A DNA stretch of 64,000 nucleotides from Ruminococcus sp. (GCA_017403985.1 JAFRDE010000014.1:1-64000), one strand, 5' to 3'. Counted from the stretch's first letter, positions 28,518 through 39,973 are shown. Program-made: numbers and translations. Notes: generated by a model from the letters alone, not told the origin.

Positions 28518-29846
28518 ATGGAAAATTTCAATGAAGGCTGGAGCATCATCTGCAACTACCTCAAAGAGGAGAAAAAAATCGCCGATGTTGCCTATAAAAC
28601 ATGGATATCAAGGATCGAGCCGATCGGCATCGATTTTGAAAAGGGCGTTATCGTCCTGATGGTACCGAACGAATTTCACCGCCAGACGCTGATACGCGGT
28701 TACCTTCCGAAATTCGAGGACGCCTATGAGGCGGTGCTGGGTACAACGTTCGAAACGATATTCCTGATCCCGGAGGAAAATGAAAAACAGAAAGAGAAGC
28801 TGCTGGGTGAGGAGACCTCCGCCGATACCGGCTATGTATTCACATTCGATACCTTTATCGTAGGATCCTCCAATAAATTTGCTCACGCCGCTTCCTTAGC
28901 GGTCGCACAGAATCCCGCCTCCGCTTATAATCCGCTGTTTCTTTACGGCAACTCGGGACTGGGCAAAACGCATTTGCTTTACGCAATCGGCAACGAGATC
29001 CGCAAAACGCATCCCGACTATAAGGTAATCTATATCAAGGGCGAGGATTTTGCGAACGAGATCATCCAGTCAATCATGAACAAAACGACGGCGCAGTTCA
29101 GACAAAAGTACCGTCAGACGGACGTTCTGCTCGTCGACGACGTCCAGTTCATCGGAGGCAAGGAAAGTACGCAGGAGGAATTCTTCCATACCTTCGACGC
29201 CTTATACGACGCGAAGAAACAGATCGTTCTGACGTCCGATCGTCCGCCGAAGGAGATCAAGGTGCTGACGGAGCGACTCAGAAGCCGTTTTGAAATGGGT
29301 CTGCTCGCCGATATCCAGGCGCCGGACTTTGAAACCAGAGTCGCGATCATCAAACGAAAGGCGGAAATCATCGGTCTCGACCTTGACGACGATCTGTGCG
29401 AATATATCGCCAACAAGCTCAAGACCAATATCCGACAGCTCGAGGGCGTCGTCAAAAAGCTGATGGCGAGATACAACCTGACGAAAGAAAAACCCAATCT
29501 TTCTATTGTCAACGAGTCGATCTCCGAGATACTGAACGACGATACGCCGCCGGAGCTGACGGTGGAAAAAATCATCGACGAGGTGTGCCGCACCTTCGGC
29601 GTTGACAGCGACGATCTGCGGTCGCAGAAATCCCGCCGCGCCAATATCAACAAACCCAGACAGATCGCTATCTATATCGTCCGCGAGCTGACGACGCTAT
29701 CGATGGAGGCGATCGGTAAGGAATTCGGCAACCGTCATTATTCCACCATCGTCTATACCGTCCAGCAGGTGGAAAAGGAGATCAAAAAAGATCCCGCCCT
29801 CAGAGATACGGTAGAGGATATCATCAAGAATATCAGGGAACGGTAA
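28518..29846 (+). CDS. dnaA: Chromosomal replication initiator DnaA
   Basis: Binds DnaA boxes and opens the origin with ATP. The 442 residues have domain I (about 1-80), a short linker, the AAA+ domain with Walker A GNSGLGKT (144-151) and Walker B LLVDDVQFI, and the C-terminal DNA-binding domain with the signature GNRHYSTIVYTVQQVEKEI. AGAGGGG precedes ATG 28518. No terminator follows; the 419-base gap to dnaN holds an R repeat, a small open frame and a trio tract. Confidence 0.98.
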   Translation: MENFNEGWSIICNYLKEEKKIADVAYKTWISRIEPIGIDFEKGVIVLMVPNEFHRQTLIRGYLPKFEDAYEAVLGTTFETIFLIPEENEKQKEKLLGEETSADTGYVFTFDTFIVGSSNKFAHAASLAVAQNPASAYNPLFLYGNSGLGKTHLLYAIGNEIRKTHPDYKVIYIKGEDFANEIIQSIMNKTTAQFRQKYRQTDVLLVDDVQFIGGKESTQEEFFHTFDALYDAKKQIVLTSDRPPKEIKVLTERLRSRFEMGLLADIQAPDFETRVAIIKRKAEIIGLDLDDDLCEYIANKLKTNIRQLEGVVKKLMARYNLTKEKPNLSIVNESISEILNDDTPPELTVEKIIDEVCRTFGVDSDDLRSQKSRRANINKPRQIAIYIVRELTTLSMEAIGKEFGNRHYSTIVYTVQQVEKEIKKDPALRDTVEDIIKNIRER

Positions 29847-29943
29847 AGTTGTAACGCGCCACTGATTTTTAAAATAAATACATGTTAACGCTGATAATAT
29901 ATACATTATCACTCATACCATTTGATGTAAAAGAAATGTACTG

Positions 29944-29992
29944 CTTCTCTTTGTGGGATTGCCACGGCTCCTGACAGAGCCTCGCAATGACA
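29944..29992. repeat. Interspersed palindromic repeat R8
   Basis: CTCTTTGTGGGATTGCCACG and CCTCGCAATGACA arms; inverted orientation, inside the dnaA-dnaN interval. Confidence 0.7.
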
Positions 29993-30114
29993 TTATTATC
30001 ATATACTTATCATCATATCCATCAACATTCACTCCACATCTCTTAACAGCATGTTAAAAGTTTTATTAATCAGAGAAAAAGAATCACGATTCTCCTTAAT
30101 GCTTGGAGAGAAGT

Positions 30115-30192
30115 ATGGATAAAAAAGACAGCAAGAATGCGGGATGGAAGAGATTTCCTCATTTTAACGTTACCTACTACTATTACTATTAA
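30115..30192 (+). CDS. Possible 25-residue small protein ending in five tyrosines
   Basis: ATG 30115 has GGAGAG 6-7 bases upstream and opens a frame reading MDKKDSKNAGWKRFPHFN then VTYYYYY and TAA. The penta-Tyr end is encoded by exactly the triplet run that looks like the DnaA-trio. Either the frame is incidental or the unwinding element doubles as coding sequence. I recognise no family. Confidence 0.25.
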   Translation: MDKKDSKNAGWKRFPHFNVTYYYYY

Positions 30193-30265
30193 TTATTACA
30201 TAACATTTCATAACATAAGAAAATAAAAATAATAACGGAACTTCCGGTGAAAGAGGTAATTCAAT

Positions 30266-31363
30266 ATGAAATTTCAATGCATGAGAACAGATTTATCCAA
30301 CGCTGTATCCAACGTATCGCGCGCGGTCGCGACGAAAGCGACGACTCCCGCTTTAGAGGGCGTACTGATCAAAGCCTACGGCAGTCAGTTGGAAATTTGC
30401 GGTTATGATCTCGAGATCGGTATCGTCACCAAGGTCGATGCGTCGATCACGGAGGAAGGAGAGATCGTTGTATCCGCAAGATTATTCAACGAGATCATCA
30501 GAAAATTACCGGAGGAGATCGTCAGCATCGAGACCGACGACAGGATGATCACTTATATCCATTCCGGCGCGGCGGATTATCAGATCGTCGGCATCAGCTC
30601 GACCGAGTATCCGGAGTTGCCGAACGTGGAAGAAATCAGCGGTCTGACCGTGAATGCGGAGATCCTGAAGAATATGATTCGTCAGACGGTGTTCGCGACC
30701 TCGGATAATATGGCGAAGCCGATCTATACCGGTTCTCTGTTTGAGATCAAAGACGGTCTGTTCAAGATCGAAGCGGTCGACGGCTTCCGCATGGCGATCC
30801 GTGAGGAAAATGTTGACAGCGATATCGAAGCAAAATTTGTCGTACCCGGCAAAACACAGAATGAGATTTTGAAGCTGATCACCGATAATAAGAAAGACGT
30901 CGATATTATCGTCGGTCAGAGACATATTATATTTAAGATCGAAGAATACAGCATCATTTCCCGCTTGCTGGAGGGTAACTTCCTCGATTATAAGATGCCC
31001 TCGTCCGCTTCGACCGAGTTCGTTGTCAACACCCGCATCCTTGCTTCCGCGGTAGAGAGAATGGCGCTCCTGACCAATGAGAAGATCCAATCGCCGGTGC
31101 GCTGCTCCATCAGCGCAGATGAGATCAAGCTGTCCTGCTCGACGACAGTCGGCAGAGCGAACGATATGATCTCGGTATCTGTGGTCGGCAACGATATGGA
31201 GATCGGCTTCAATAACCGTTTTCTGCTTGACGCGCTGAAATATGCCGATACAGACGAGGTAAGGGTGATGCTCAACGGCAGCCTGCAGCCGATGATCATC
31301 CGACCGGTCGAGGGACAGAGCTTCACGTTCCTTGTCGTTCCGATGCGTCTGGCGGCGGAGTAA
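30266..31363 (+). CDS. dnaN: DNA polymerase III beta subunit (sliding clamp)
   Basis: Ring-shaped processivity clamp. The 365 residues fit three clamp domains of about 120 each, starting MKFQCMRTDLSNAVSNVSRA. The C-terminal hydrophobic pocket region ends in the family's FLVVPMRL. GAAAGAGG precedes the ATG. It is the first gene of the plus-strand right arm and is followed by a 235-base repeat-filled gap before rlbA. Confidence 0.98.
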   Translation: MKFQCMRTDLSNAVSNVSRAVATKATTPALEGVLIKAYGSQLEICGYDLEIGIVTKVDASITEEGEIVVSARLFNEIIRKLPEEIVSIETDDRMITYIHSGAADYQIVGISSTEYPELPNVEEISGLTVNAEILKNMIRQTVFATSDNMAKPIYTGSLFEIKDGLFKIEAVDGFRMAIREENVDSDIEAKFVVPGKTQNEILKLITDNKKDVDIIVGQRHIIFKIEEYSIISRLLEGNFLDYKMPSSASTEFVVNTRILASAVERMALLTNEKIQSPVRCSISADEIKLSCSTTVGRANDMISVSVVGNDMEIGFNNRFLLDALKYADTDEVRVMLNGSLQPMIIRPVEGQSFTFLVVPMRLAAE

Positions 31364-31373
31364 TTTATCCGCA

Positions 31374-31595
31374 TTCATTGCGAAGCCCAATAATTAGGGT
31401 CCCCGACGCGCCCCCTGCGCGGTGGGGAGAGGAGGAGTCGTGCCACGAGTACGAAAGTGGTCATATCTGACCGCTTTCAGTGAGTACAGCGAATGACGAC
31501 GACGTGGCAATCCCACAAAGTAGGAGCACAGAGGTGTGGGATTCCCACGGTCGCTCAACACGCGTGTTGGCTCCCTCGGAATGACATAGGGAGGA
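31374..31595. repeat. Nested R repeats R9
   Basis: At least two R elements: GACGTGGCAATCCCACAAAG (from about 31490) in direct orientation and GTGTGGGATTCCCACGG..TCGGAATGACA (31534-31589) inverted, with a GC-rich insert (CCCCCTGCGCGGTGGGGAG) in an interrupted ATTGCGAAG copy at the left. Confidence 0.6.
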
Positions 31596-31598
31596 AAT

Positions 31599-31814
31599 AT
31601 GGAAATCATAAAAATCAATGAAGAATATATCAGGCTGGATAATCTGATGAAGTTTTCGGGCTTGTGCGATACCGGCGGCAGGGCAAAATACCTGATCCAG
31701 AACGGAGAGGTCAAGCTCAACGGCGAAATCTGCACAATGCGCGGAAAGAAGATCAGACCCGGCGATAAAGTAGAATATCAGGGCAGGACGGTTGAGGTGG
31801 CAGTTGAAAGTTAA
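31599..31814 (+). CDS. rlbA: S4-domain RNA-binding protein RlbA (YaaA)
   Basis: A 71-residue single S4 domain (EYIRLDNLMKFSGLCDTGGR, then VKLNGEICTMRGKKIRPGDK) of the YaaA/RlbA family, conserved between dnaN and recF and linked to ribosome assembly. GGGAGG precedes the ATG. It overlaps the recF start by 11 bases. Confidence 0.92.
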   Translation: MEIIKINEEYIRLDNLMKFSGLCDTGGRAKYLIQNGEVKLNGEICTMRGKKIRPGDKVEYQGRTVEVAVES

Positions 31815-32904
31815 CTCGCTTCACTTTGAAAATTACAGAAACCTAAAAGATAATACGATCATCCCGTCCGACAGCGTAAATGTGATCTACGGAGAGAATG
31901 CCAACGGAAAGACCAATCTGCTGGAGGCACTGTGGCTGTTCTGCGGAGGTCATTCCTTTCGAGGTTCAAAAGAAAACGAGCTGATCAGCTTCGATAAAGA
32001 ATTCTTTCGGCTGAAGATGGGATTCGAGTCGGGGGAGAGGGACCAGACCGCAGAGATTATCTTTGATAAGAATAAAAAGATGATCAGGATCAATGAGGTG
32101 GAAAAAAATTCCTCCTCCTATCTGACAGAGGTTTTTTCAGCCGTCGTCTTTTCACCGGAGCATCTCAGTCTGATCAAGCAGGGTCCGACGGTACGCAGGC
32201 GATTCTTAGACGCCGCGATCTGTCAGCAAAGGATCCGTTACGCATCCCTGTTGTCGCAGTACAATCGGATCATCAATCAGCGCAACGCGCTGTTGAAGGA
32301 TATCTATAAAAACAAAGATTTGAAAGAGACCCTGTTCATCTGGGACGACAGCCTGTCGGTGGTCGGCGCGCAGATCATCAAAGAGCGCTTTGCCTATATC
32401 CGACAGATGAGAGAAACGGCGAAACAGTATCACAGCGGAATATCCGGAAATAAAGAAGAGCTGGATATCGCTTGTCAGTGTACGGCAAAGGCGGAGGAGA
32501 ACGACTGCGTCGAAGTGATCCGCGACAAGCTGATAAACGCGTTTTTATCTTCCCGGCACGAGGATTATCACACCGGTTACACATCGGTCGGTCCTCACAG
32601 AGACGATATAGAGATCAAAATCAACGGTATTTCCGCAAGAAGATTCGGTTCGCAGGGACAGCAGCGTTCGGCGGTATTGTCGATGAAGCTGAGCGAGGCG
32701 GAGCTGCTGTATCGAAAAAACGGCGAGAGACCCGTCATCCTGCTCGACGACGTACTGTCGGAGCTGGACAACAGCCGTCAGGATTTTCTTTTGAATAAGG
32801 TGGAGGATTATCAGGTATTCGTCACCTGCTGTGAGGAAAGCAACAAAGAACAGCTGAAAAAAGGAAAGGTGTTCTATGTGAAGGACGGAGAGATAACGGA
32901 ATGA
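31804..32904 (+). CDS. recF: DNA replication and repair protein RecF
   Basis: SMC-like ATPase that helps load RecA at gaps. The 366 residues have Walker A GENANGKTNLLEALW (about 31-45), the signature FGSQGQQRSAVLSMKLSE and Walker B PVILLDDVLSELD. I chose TTG 31804, giving MKVNSLHFENYRNL, which aligns with the family start; an upstream TTG at 31792 is possible. The gene overlaps rlbA by 11 bases and remB by 4, so the three are co-translated. Confidence 0.95.
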   Translation: MKVNSLHFENYRNLKDNTIIPSDSVNVIYGENANGKTNLLEALWLFCGGHSFRGSKENELISFDKEFFRLKMGFESGERDQTAEIIFDKNKKMIRINEVEKNSSSYLTEVFSAVVFSPEHLSLIKQGPTVRRRFLDAAICQQRIRYASLLSQYNRIINQRNALLKDIYKNKDLKETLFIWDDSLSVVGAQIIKERFAYIRQMRETAKQYHSGISGNKEELDIACQCTAKAEENDCVEVIRDKLINAFLSSRHEDYHTGYTSVGPHRDDIEIKINGISARRFGSQGQQRSAVLSMKLSEAELLYRKNGERPVILLDDVLSELDNSRQDFLLNKVEDYQVFVTCCEESNKEQLKKGKVFYVKDGEITE

Positions 32905-33152
32905 AATATCTTCATCTGGGAAAAGATACCTCGATCGAGATACAGAATATCGTCGGTATCTTTGATCTGGATACCAGCACGGTCAGCAAGCATACCAGAG
33001 ATTTTCTGAGCGTCTGTGAAAAAGAGAATAAGATCGTCAACGTCAGTTACGAGCTGCCGAAGTCATATATCCTATACGATTTTTCGGGAGAATATTCGGT
33101 TTATCTTTCGCCGCTGAACACGGCGACGCTGCTCAAGAGAATGAATGAATAG
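32901..33152 (+). CDS. remB: DUF370 protein RemB (YaaB)
   Basis: An 83-residue member of the RemA/RemB family (DUF370): MKYLHLGKDTSIEIQNIVGI and YLSPLNTATLLKRMNE match the Bacillus YaaB type found between recF and gyrB. In Bacillus the paralogue RemA activates matrix genes. The start overlaps the recF stop (ATGA). Confidence 0.9.
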   Translation: MKYLHLGKDTSIEIQNIVGIFDLDTSTVSKHTRDFLSVCEKENKIVNVSYELPKSYILYDFSGEYSVYLSPLNTATLLKRMNE

Positions 33153-33188
33153 ATAAGTCGGTAACGTTTTTTACGTTGCTTTGATATA

Positions 33189-33214
33189 TCGGGACGACGC
33201 ATGCGTCATCCCCT
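33189..33214. repeat. P palindrome P5
   Basis: ATCGGGACGACGCATGCGTC with ATCCCC; diverged copy. Confidence 0.45.
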
Positions 33215-33247
33215 GAAATGATAATCAAACAGAAAAGGATCATGATT

Positions 33248-33859
33248 ATGAAATGTAAATGTCCGTACTGCGGTAAGCATGTCTCATATTTTACCGCGCT
33301 CTCTATCCGCAGGAGGGGAGAGTATTACTGCAAAAAATGTAAAAAGGAAAGCAATATCCATATCAATAAGACGATTTGGGTGATGTTCTTTGCCGCGCTG
33401 GTGCTGGCGCTGATCATCCTGGGCTATTATATGCTGTTGACGAACAGAGAGAATCTGTGGTTTGTACTGTTCGTGGCGATGCCTTTTATTCTGTTTTATC
33501 TGTTTTCGCCGCTGTTCGTCAGACTCCGTCCGAAGAAAAAATTCCAGGATTCGCTGTATGATACGGATATGGTGAACGCGCCGAACGCGGATCCCGATCC
33601 GACGATGGCGACGACGGCAAAGGTGACTCCCGCTTTTGTGGATGATATCGTGCTGGGCGACGACGATTATAAGCCCGCGATCAATTCCGATATCTTCAAT
33701 GCGATCAAGGAAGAACGCAAGGTGGCTGCCGATACGGACGGCGGCACGAAAGCGTTCGATAAGTTTGATAATATATCGAGCTCCGGTCAGGATATCGGCG
33801 AGACCAGAGTGGTAGGAAATATCAAAAACGTTTCTGCTGACCCGACGGATATTCCGTAA
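33248..33859 (+). CDS. Zinc-ribbon membrane protein (cxxc_20_cxxc-like), first copy
   Basis: A 203-residue protein with an N-terminal CPYC..CKKC ribbon, the two CxxC pairs about 20 residues apart, as in the TIGR04104 'cxxc_20_cxxc' group. Two membrane segments follow (about 38-60 and 69-88), then a cytoplasmic Asp-rich tail of about 110 residues with no recognised domain. ATG 33248 has AAAAGGA 8 bases upstream. It stands between remB and gyrB with a smaller paralogue next door. Function unknown; the position inside the replication operon is notable. Confidence 0.75.
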   Translation: MKCKCPYCGKHVSYFTALSIRRRGEYYCKKCKKESNIHINKTIWVMFFAALVLALIILGYYMLLTNRENLWFVLFVAMPFILFYLFSPLFVRLRPKKKFQDSLYDTDMVNAPNADPDPTMATTAKVTPAFVDDIVLGDDDYKPAINSDIFNAIKEERKVAADTDGGTKAFDKFDNISSSGQDIGETRVVGNIKNVSADPTDIP

Positions 33860-33874
33860 AGACAGGTAACCGCT

Positions 33875-34201
33875 ATGTTTCGTTTGCCTGTCTGTCCGCA
33901 CTGCGGTACGGTCTATCGCTATAAAGATACCAAAGCCGCGATCAGGAAAAAGGAAAAAGTCTGTTACCACTGTCAGAAAAAGTTCAAGGCAAGGATTTTT
34001 CCTTATCTGCTCGTAGGAGCGCTGATCCCGCTCATTTTGTGTATCGGCTTCAATATTTTCCTGCTGTCGAGAATGACAGATTTTGAAATATTTCCGTTGC
34101 TTGTGTCAGCGCTGGTATGTATTTTGATCATCTATCTGATCATACCGTTTTTTACAAAGTTCAAAAAAGATGAGAATGAAAAAGATATCAAGAAATCATA
34201 A
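33875..34201 (+). CDS. Zinc-ribbon membrane protein (cxxc_20_cxxc-like), second copy
   Basis: A 108-residue paralogue of the preceding protein without its tail: CPHCGTVYRYKDTKAAIRKK..CYHC ribbon, then two hydrophobic segments (about 44-65 and 73-93) and a Lys/Glu-rich end. The ATG has ACAGGTAA upstream. It lies 15 bases after the first copy, so the two are one transcription unit. Function unknown. Confidence 0.75.
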   Translation: MFRLPVCPHCGTVYRYKDTKAAIRKKEKVCYHCQKKFKARIFPYLLVGALIPLILCIGFNIFLLSRMTDFEIFPLLVSALVCILIIYLIIPFFTKFKKDENEKDIKKS

Positions 34202-34213
34202 AAGAACCTGTTT

Positions 34214-36312
<2,099 letters not shown>

Positions 36313-36332
36313 CGAACGGCATTTTCCGTTCG

Positions 36333-36367
36333 GGTGAATGGTGAATGATGAAGGGTGAATGGTTTTG
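36333..36367. repeat. Heptanucleotide array H7
   Basis: Five units: GGTGAAT, GGTGAAT, GATGAAG, GGTGAAT, GGTTTTG, 20 bases after the gyrB stop. A CGAACGG/CCGTTCG hairpin lies just before it. Confidence 0.8.
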
Positions 36368-36395
36368 GTTACTCCCTTCGGTCGGACAATTATTC

Positions 36396-36446
36396 AATCC
36401 CTCAGTCTGCTGCGCAGACAGCTCCCTTTACCAAAGGGAGCCTAAG
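36396..36446. repeat. Single M repeat end (M7)
   Basis: ATCCCTCAGTC, CTGC/GCAG hairpin, GACAGCTCCCTTTACCAAAG and GGAGCC, upstream of gyrA. Confidence 0.7.
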
Positions 36447-36467
36447 GGATAAACGAGGTGTATATTA

Positions 36468-39023
36468 GTGGATAATGAGAATATGAATATCAACAATAAT
36501 GAGAATACAGAGGTTGATGCACAATTGACGGAGCAGGCGGAGTTCGGTTCCGGAAAGATCATCGACGTCGATATCAACCGCGAAATGAGAAAGTCGTTCC
36601 TCGACTATTCGATGAGCGTTATCGTATCGCGCGCGCTGCCGGACGTCCGCGACGGCTTGAAGCCCGTTCATAGGCGTATCCTGTACTGTATGTACGAAAA
36701 CGGCATCACATCGTCGAAGCCTCACCGCAAGTGCGCGTATACGGTCGGTGAAGTGCTGGGTAAATATCATCCCCACGGCGATGCTTCCGTCTATGACGCG
36801 ATGGTGCGTCTGGCGCAGGATTTCTCGATGCGCTATATGTTGGTCGACGGTCACGGCAACTTCGGTTCCATCGACGGCGACCCGCCCGCTGCTTACAGAT
36901 ATACGGAGAGCCGCATGAGCAAGATCTCTTCGGAGATGCTCGCGGACATCGACAAAGAGACCGTGGACTTCATGCCGACCTTCGACGACGTTTTGGAGGA
37001 GCCGACAGTCCTGCCGTCGCGCTTCCCGAACCTGCTGGTCAACGGTTCGAGCGGTATCGCGGTCGGTATGGCGACCAATATCCCGCCGCATAATCTCGGC
37101 GAGACCATCGACGCGATGTGCCTCCTGATCGACAATCCGGAGGCGGAGATCGCGGACCTGATGGAATGTATGCCCGGTCCCGACTTCCCGACCGGCGGTC
37201 TGATCATGGGCCGCTCGGGTATCCGTGCCGCGTACGCGACCGGCAGAGGCAGGATCGTCGTCAGAGCGAGGACGGAGATCGTCGAGGCGAAAAACGGACG
37301 CTTCAAGATCGTCGTCACGGAGATCCCCTACGGCGTCAATAAGTCAAAATTAATAGAGAATATCGCCAATCTGGTCAAGGATAAAAGGCTGGACGGCATT
37401 TCCAATATCGAAGACCATTCCGACAGAAACGGTATGCATATCGAAATCGACGTCAAGCGCGAGGCGTCTCCGCAGGTGGTGCTGAACCACCTGTTCAAGA
37501 TGACGCAGCTGCAGACGACCTTCGGTGCGATCCTGCTGTCGATCGTGAACGGCGAGCCGCGCGTGCTGACGCTCAAGGAGATGCTGCAGTACTACATCGA
37601 GCATCAGGAAAAGGTCATCGAACGCCGCACGCTCTTCGACCTGCGCAAGGCGAAAGAGCGCATGCATATCTTAGAGGGTCTGAAGATCGCGATCGACTTC
37701 ATCGACGAGGTCATCGCCATCATCAGAAAGAGTAAGGATCAGGCGGCGGCGAAGCTCGCGCTGTGCGAGCGCTTCGGTCTGGACGATATCCAGGCGCAGG
37801 CGATCGTCAGTATGCGTCTCGGTCAGCTGACCAACATGGAACAGGCGAAGATCGAGGAAGAGATCGCCGCTCTGGGTGAAAAGATCAAAGAATATAACGA
37901 GATCATCGAAAGCGAAGCAAGACGACTGGAGATCGTCAAGGAAGAAGCGATGGAGATCCGCAACAAGTACGCCGATCCCAGACGCACCGAGATCTGTGCG
38001 ATCACCGGAGAGGTGGATATCGAGGATTTGATCCCGCAGGAGGACTGCGTCGTCACGATGACCAAGTTCGGCTACATCAAGCGTATGCCGCACGATACCT
38101 ATAAGATCCAGAACAGAGGCGGCAGAGGCGTCGCCGGTATGACGCGCCGGGACGAGGACGTCGCGACGGAGATGTTCATTTCCAATTCGCACGATTATAA
38201 CCTGTTCTTTACCAACAAGGGCAGAGTCTACCGCATCAAGTGCTATGAAATCCCCGAAAGCACCCGCCAGAGCAAGGGTATCAATATCGCGAATATCCTG
38301 CCGCTCGGCGCAGAGGAAAAGGTGACCTCGATGATCCGGATCCCCGCCTTTGAAGAGGACAAGTACCTGATCATGGTCACGAAGCAGGGCATCATCAAGC
38401 GTATAGCGCTGACAGCGTACGATACCGCCAGAAAGGGCGGACTGATCGCGCTCGACCTGAACGAGGGCGACGAGCTCGCGTGGGTACGCATGACGACCGG
38501 CAGCGATGAAGTCATCATCGCGACCAAGAAAGGTATGGCGATCCGTTTCCGCGAGACAGACGTCCGTCCGATGGGCCGTCTGGCGCGCGGCGTGAAGGCA
38601 ATGAAGCTCAAGGAAGGCGACAGCGTCGTCGGCATGAGCATCATCGAGCCGGATAAGCTGATCCTGACGGTTTCCGAGACAGGGTACGGCCGACTGAGCT
38701 CGCCCGACGATTACCGCCTGCAGAGTAGAGGCGGCAAGGGTCTGACGAACTACCACGTCAACAAATACGGCGACGTCGCGGCGCTGACGGTGGTACCGAT
38801 GGGCGACGACGTGATCATCATATCCGAAAACGGCATCATCATCCGTATCCTCGCTTCGACCATCCGCGTGTGCTCCCGTCCCGCGAAGGGCGTTACGGTC
38901 ATGAAGATCAAGGGAGATAACAAGGTCGTGTCCGTATCCGGCGCGCCGCACGACGAGGATGAAGCGGAGAGCGCGGAGAACGATGAGAACGCTGAGGCTC
39001 CCGAGGATATGGTAGAAGAATAG
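36468..39023 (+). CDS. gyrA: DNA gyrase subunit A
   Basis: Breaks and rejoins DNA in gyrase. The 851 residues have the catalytic Tyr145 in AAYRYTE, and the C-terminal pinwheel with the GyrA box [12 protein letters not shown] and a second SRGGKG repeat, then an acidic Glu/Asp tail. The quinolone-resistance region reads [13 protein letters not shown]: the position equal to E. coli Ser83 is Ala106. The start is GTG 36468 after GAGGTG. A 7-bp array begins directly at its stop. Confidence 0.97.
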   Translation: MDNENMNINNNENTEVDAQLTEQAEFGSGKIIDVDINREMRKSFLDYSMSVIVSRALPDVRDGLKPVHRRILYCMYENGITSSKPHRKCAYTVGEVLGKYHPHGDASVYDAMVRLAQDFSMRYMLVDGHGNFGSIDGDPPAAYRYTESRMSKISSEMLADIDKETVDFMPTFDDVLEEPTVLPSRFPNLLVNGSSGIAVGMATNIPPHNLGETIDAMCLLIDNPEAEIADLMECMPGPDFPTGGLIMGRSGIRAAYATGRGRIVVRARTEIVEAKNGRFKIVVTEIPYGVNKSKLIENIANLVKDKRLDGISNIEDHSDRNGMHIEIDVKREASPQVVLNHLFKMTQLQTTFGAILLSIVNGEPRVLTLKEMLQYYIEHQEKVIERRTLFDLRKAKERMHILEGLKIAIDFIDEVIAIIRKSKDQAAAKLALCERFGLDDIQAQAIVSMRLGQLTNMEQAKIEEEIAALGEKIKEYNEIIESEARRLEIVKEEAMEIRNKYADPRRTEICAITGEVDIEDLIPQEDCVVTMTKFGYIKRMPHDTYKIQNRGGRGVAGMTRRDEDVATEMFISNSHDYNLFFTNKGRVYRIKCYEIPESTRQSKGINIANILPLGAEEKVTSMIRIPAFEEDKYLIMVTKQGIIKRIALTAYDTARKGGLIALDLNEGDELAWVRMTTGSDEVIIATKKGMAIRFRETDVRPMGRLARGVKAMKLKEGDSVVGMSIIEPDKLILTVSETGYGRLSSPDDYRLQSRGGKGLTNYHVNKYGDVAALTVVPMGDDVIIISENGIIIRILASTIRVCSRPAKGVTVMKIKGDNKVVSVSGAPHDEDEAESAENDENAEAPEDMVEE

Positions 39024-39051
39024 TTTTTAGTTGTTAGTTGTCAGTAATGGG
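39024..39051. repeat. Heptanucleotide array H8
   Basis: TTTTTAG, TTGTTAG, TTGTCAG, TAATGGG, starting on the base after the gyrA stop codon. Confidence 0.75.
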
Positions 39052-39074
39052 TGGGCTTTGCCCACACCCGATTA

Positions 39075-39108
39075 TACAATCCCTCCGCCTCCTTCGGAGG
39101 CTTGGAAA
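39075..39108. repeat. M repeat remnant (M8)
   Basis: ATACAATCCCTCCGCC with CCTCCTTCGGAGG hairpin; truncated. Confidence 0.5.
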
Positions 39109-39116
39109 GGATTCTG

Positions 39117-39162
39117 TTCCTTCTTTGTGGGATTGCCGCGCCCTAAAGGGCTCGCAATGACG
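39117..39162. repeat. Interspersed palindromic repeat R10
   Basis: TTCTTTGTGGGATTGCCGCG, CCCTAAAGGG centre, CTCGCAATGACG; inverted orientation. Confidence 0.7.
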
Positions 39163-39199
39163 TATGGAGGAAAGGGAGGCTATGGGATGGAGGAAAGAA

Positions 39200-39973
39200 A
39201 TGGAAAATAACAAGATCAAGGTGAGTGTATTTGTCGCGGGACAGAGATTCAACATCATCACCGACAAAAGTGAAAAATATGTCCGCGATATCGCGGACGA
39301 GATCGACGCGCGCATCAATTCGCTGGTGCTGTCGCAGAGTATGTCCCGCGAACGCGCCGCGGTGCTGGCTGCGCTGGATTATGCCGACGACAGCGAGCTG
39401 GATAAGGAGAATATCACCGCCGTCAAGGAGCAGATGAAGGATTATCTGCGCGAGATCGAGCGGCTGAAGGCGGAGAACGAGAAACTCATCGGCGAAAAAG
39501 ACGCGGTCAAGGCAGAAAAGGATAAGATCGTCGGAGACTATAACAGCCTGAAAGCGGAATATGAAAGACTGATCGAAGAACACCGCGCGGCGGCGGATAC
39601 CGAAAAGGCGCTGGCGGAAAGTCAGGAGCAGAACGCCGCGCTGCAGGAGCAGGTCGATGCTTTGAAAGCGGACCTGCATAAGGCGAAGGATCGGATCGAA
39701 GCCGCGAAAAAGGTGATGACGGAGTCGGAAGCGCCCTCAGAGGAAGAGATCCCGCTCCCTGAAGAGCCTCCCGTGGAAGAAGAAAAAACAATCACGGCAG
39801 AGGACGACCTGTTTTTTGACGCCGAAGAGGAAACTCAGGTAAAGCCCGAGAAAAAGAAGAAGAACAGACATAATCACAATCATGTGAACCCTTATCAGCA
39901 GAAAGCGAAACAGAAGGAGCAGGGCTATACCCAGCAAAGGCAGTATTCTTTCTTTGACATCGATGAGGAATAA
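39200..39973 (+). CDS. zapA: Cell division protein ZapA with coiled-coil extension
   Basis: ZapA bundles FtsZ filaments. The N-terminal 80 residues fit the ZapA domain (KVSVFVAGQRFNIITDKSEK, YVRDIADEIDARINSLV, RAAVLAALDYADD). A long Glu/Lys-rich coiled coil follows to about residue 180, and then an acidic and His/Asn/Gln-rich low-complexity tail (NRHNHNHVNPYQQKAKQKEQ). The protein is 257 residues against about 85-110 for a plain ZapA; such extended forms occur in Clostridia. GGAGGAAAG precedes ATG 39200. It overlaps the next gene by 11 bases. Confidence 0.88.
   Translation: MENNKIKVSVFVAGQRFNIITDKSEKYVRDIADEIDARINSLVLSQSMSRERAAVLAALDYADDSELDKENITAVKEQMKDYLREIERLKAENEKLIGEKDAVKAEKDKIVGDYNSLKAEYERLIEEHRAAADTEKALAESQEQNAALQEQVDALKADLHKAKDRIEAAKKVMTESEAPSEEEIPLPEEPPVEEEKTITAEDDLFFDAEEETQVKPEKKKKNRHNHNHVNPYQQKAKQKEQGYTQQRQYSFFDIDEE

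Larger units (their letters stand above)
29847..30265. other. oriC: Replication origin region, part 2 (dnaA-dnaN interval)
   Basis: AT-rich interval. At 30174-30199 the plus strand reads a run of CTA/TTA triplets, CTACTACTATTACTATTAAT, whose complement is the repeating TAG/TAA pattern of a DnaA-trio unwinding element, placed between dnaA and dnaN as in Bacillus. No clear DnaA box stands next to it, so the assignment is tentative. R8 lies at 29944-29992. Confidence 0.55.
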
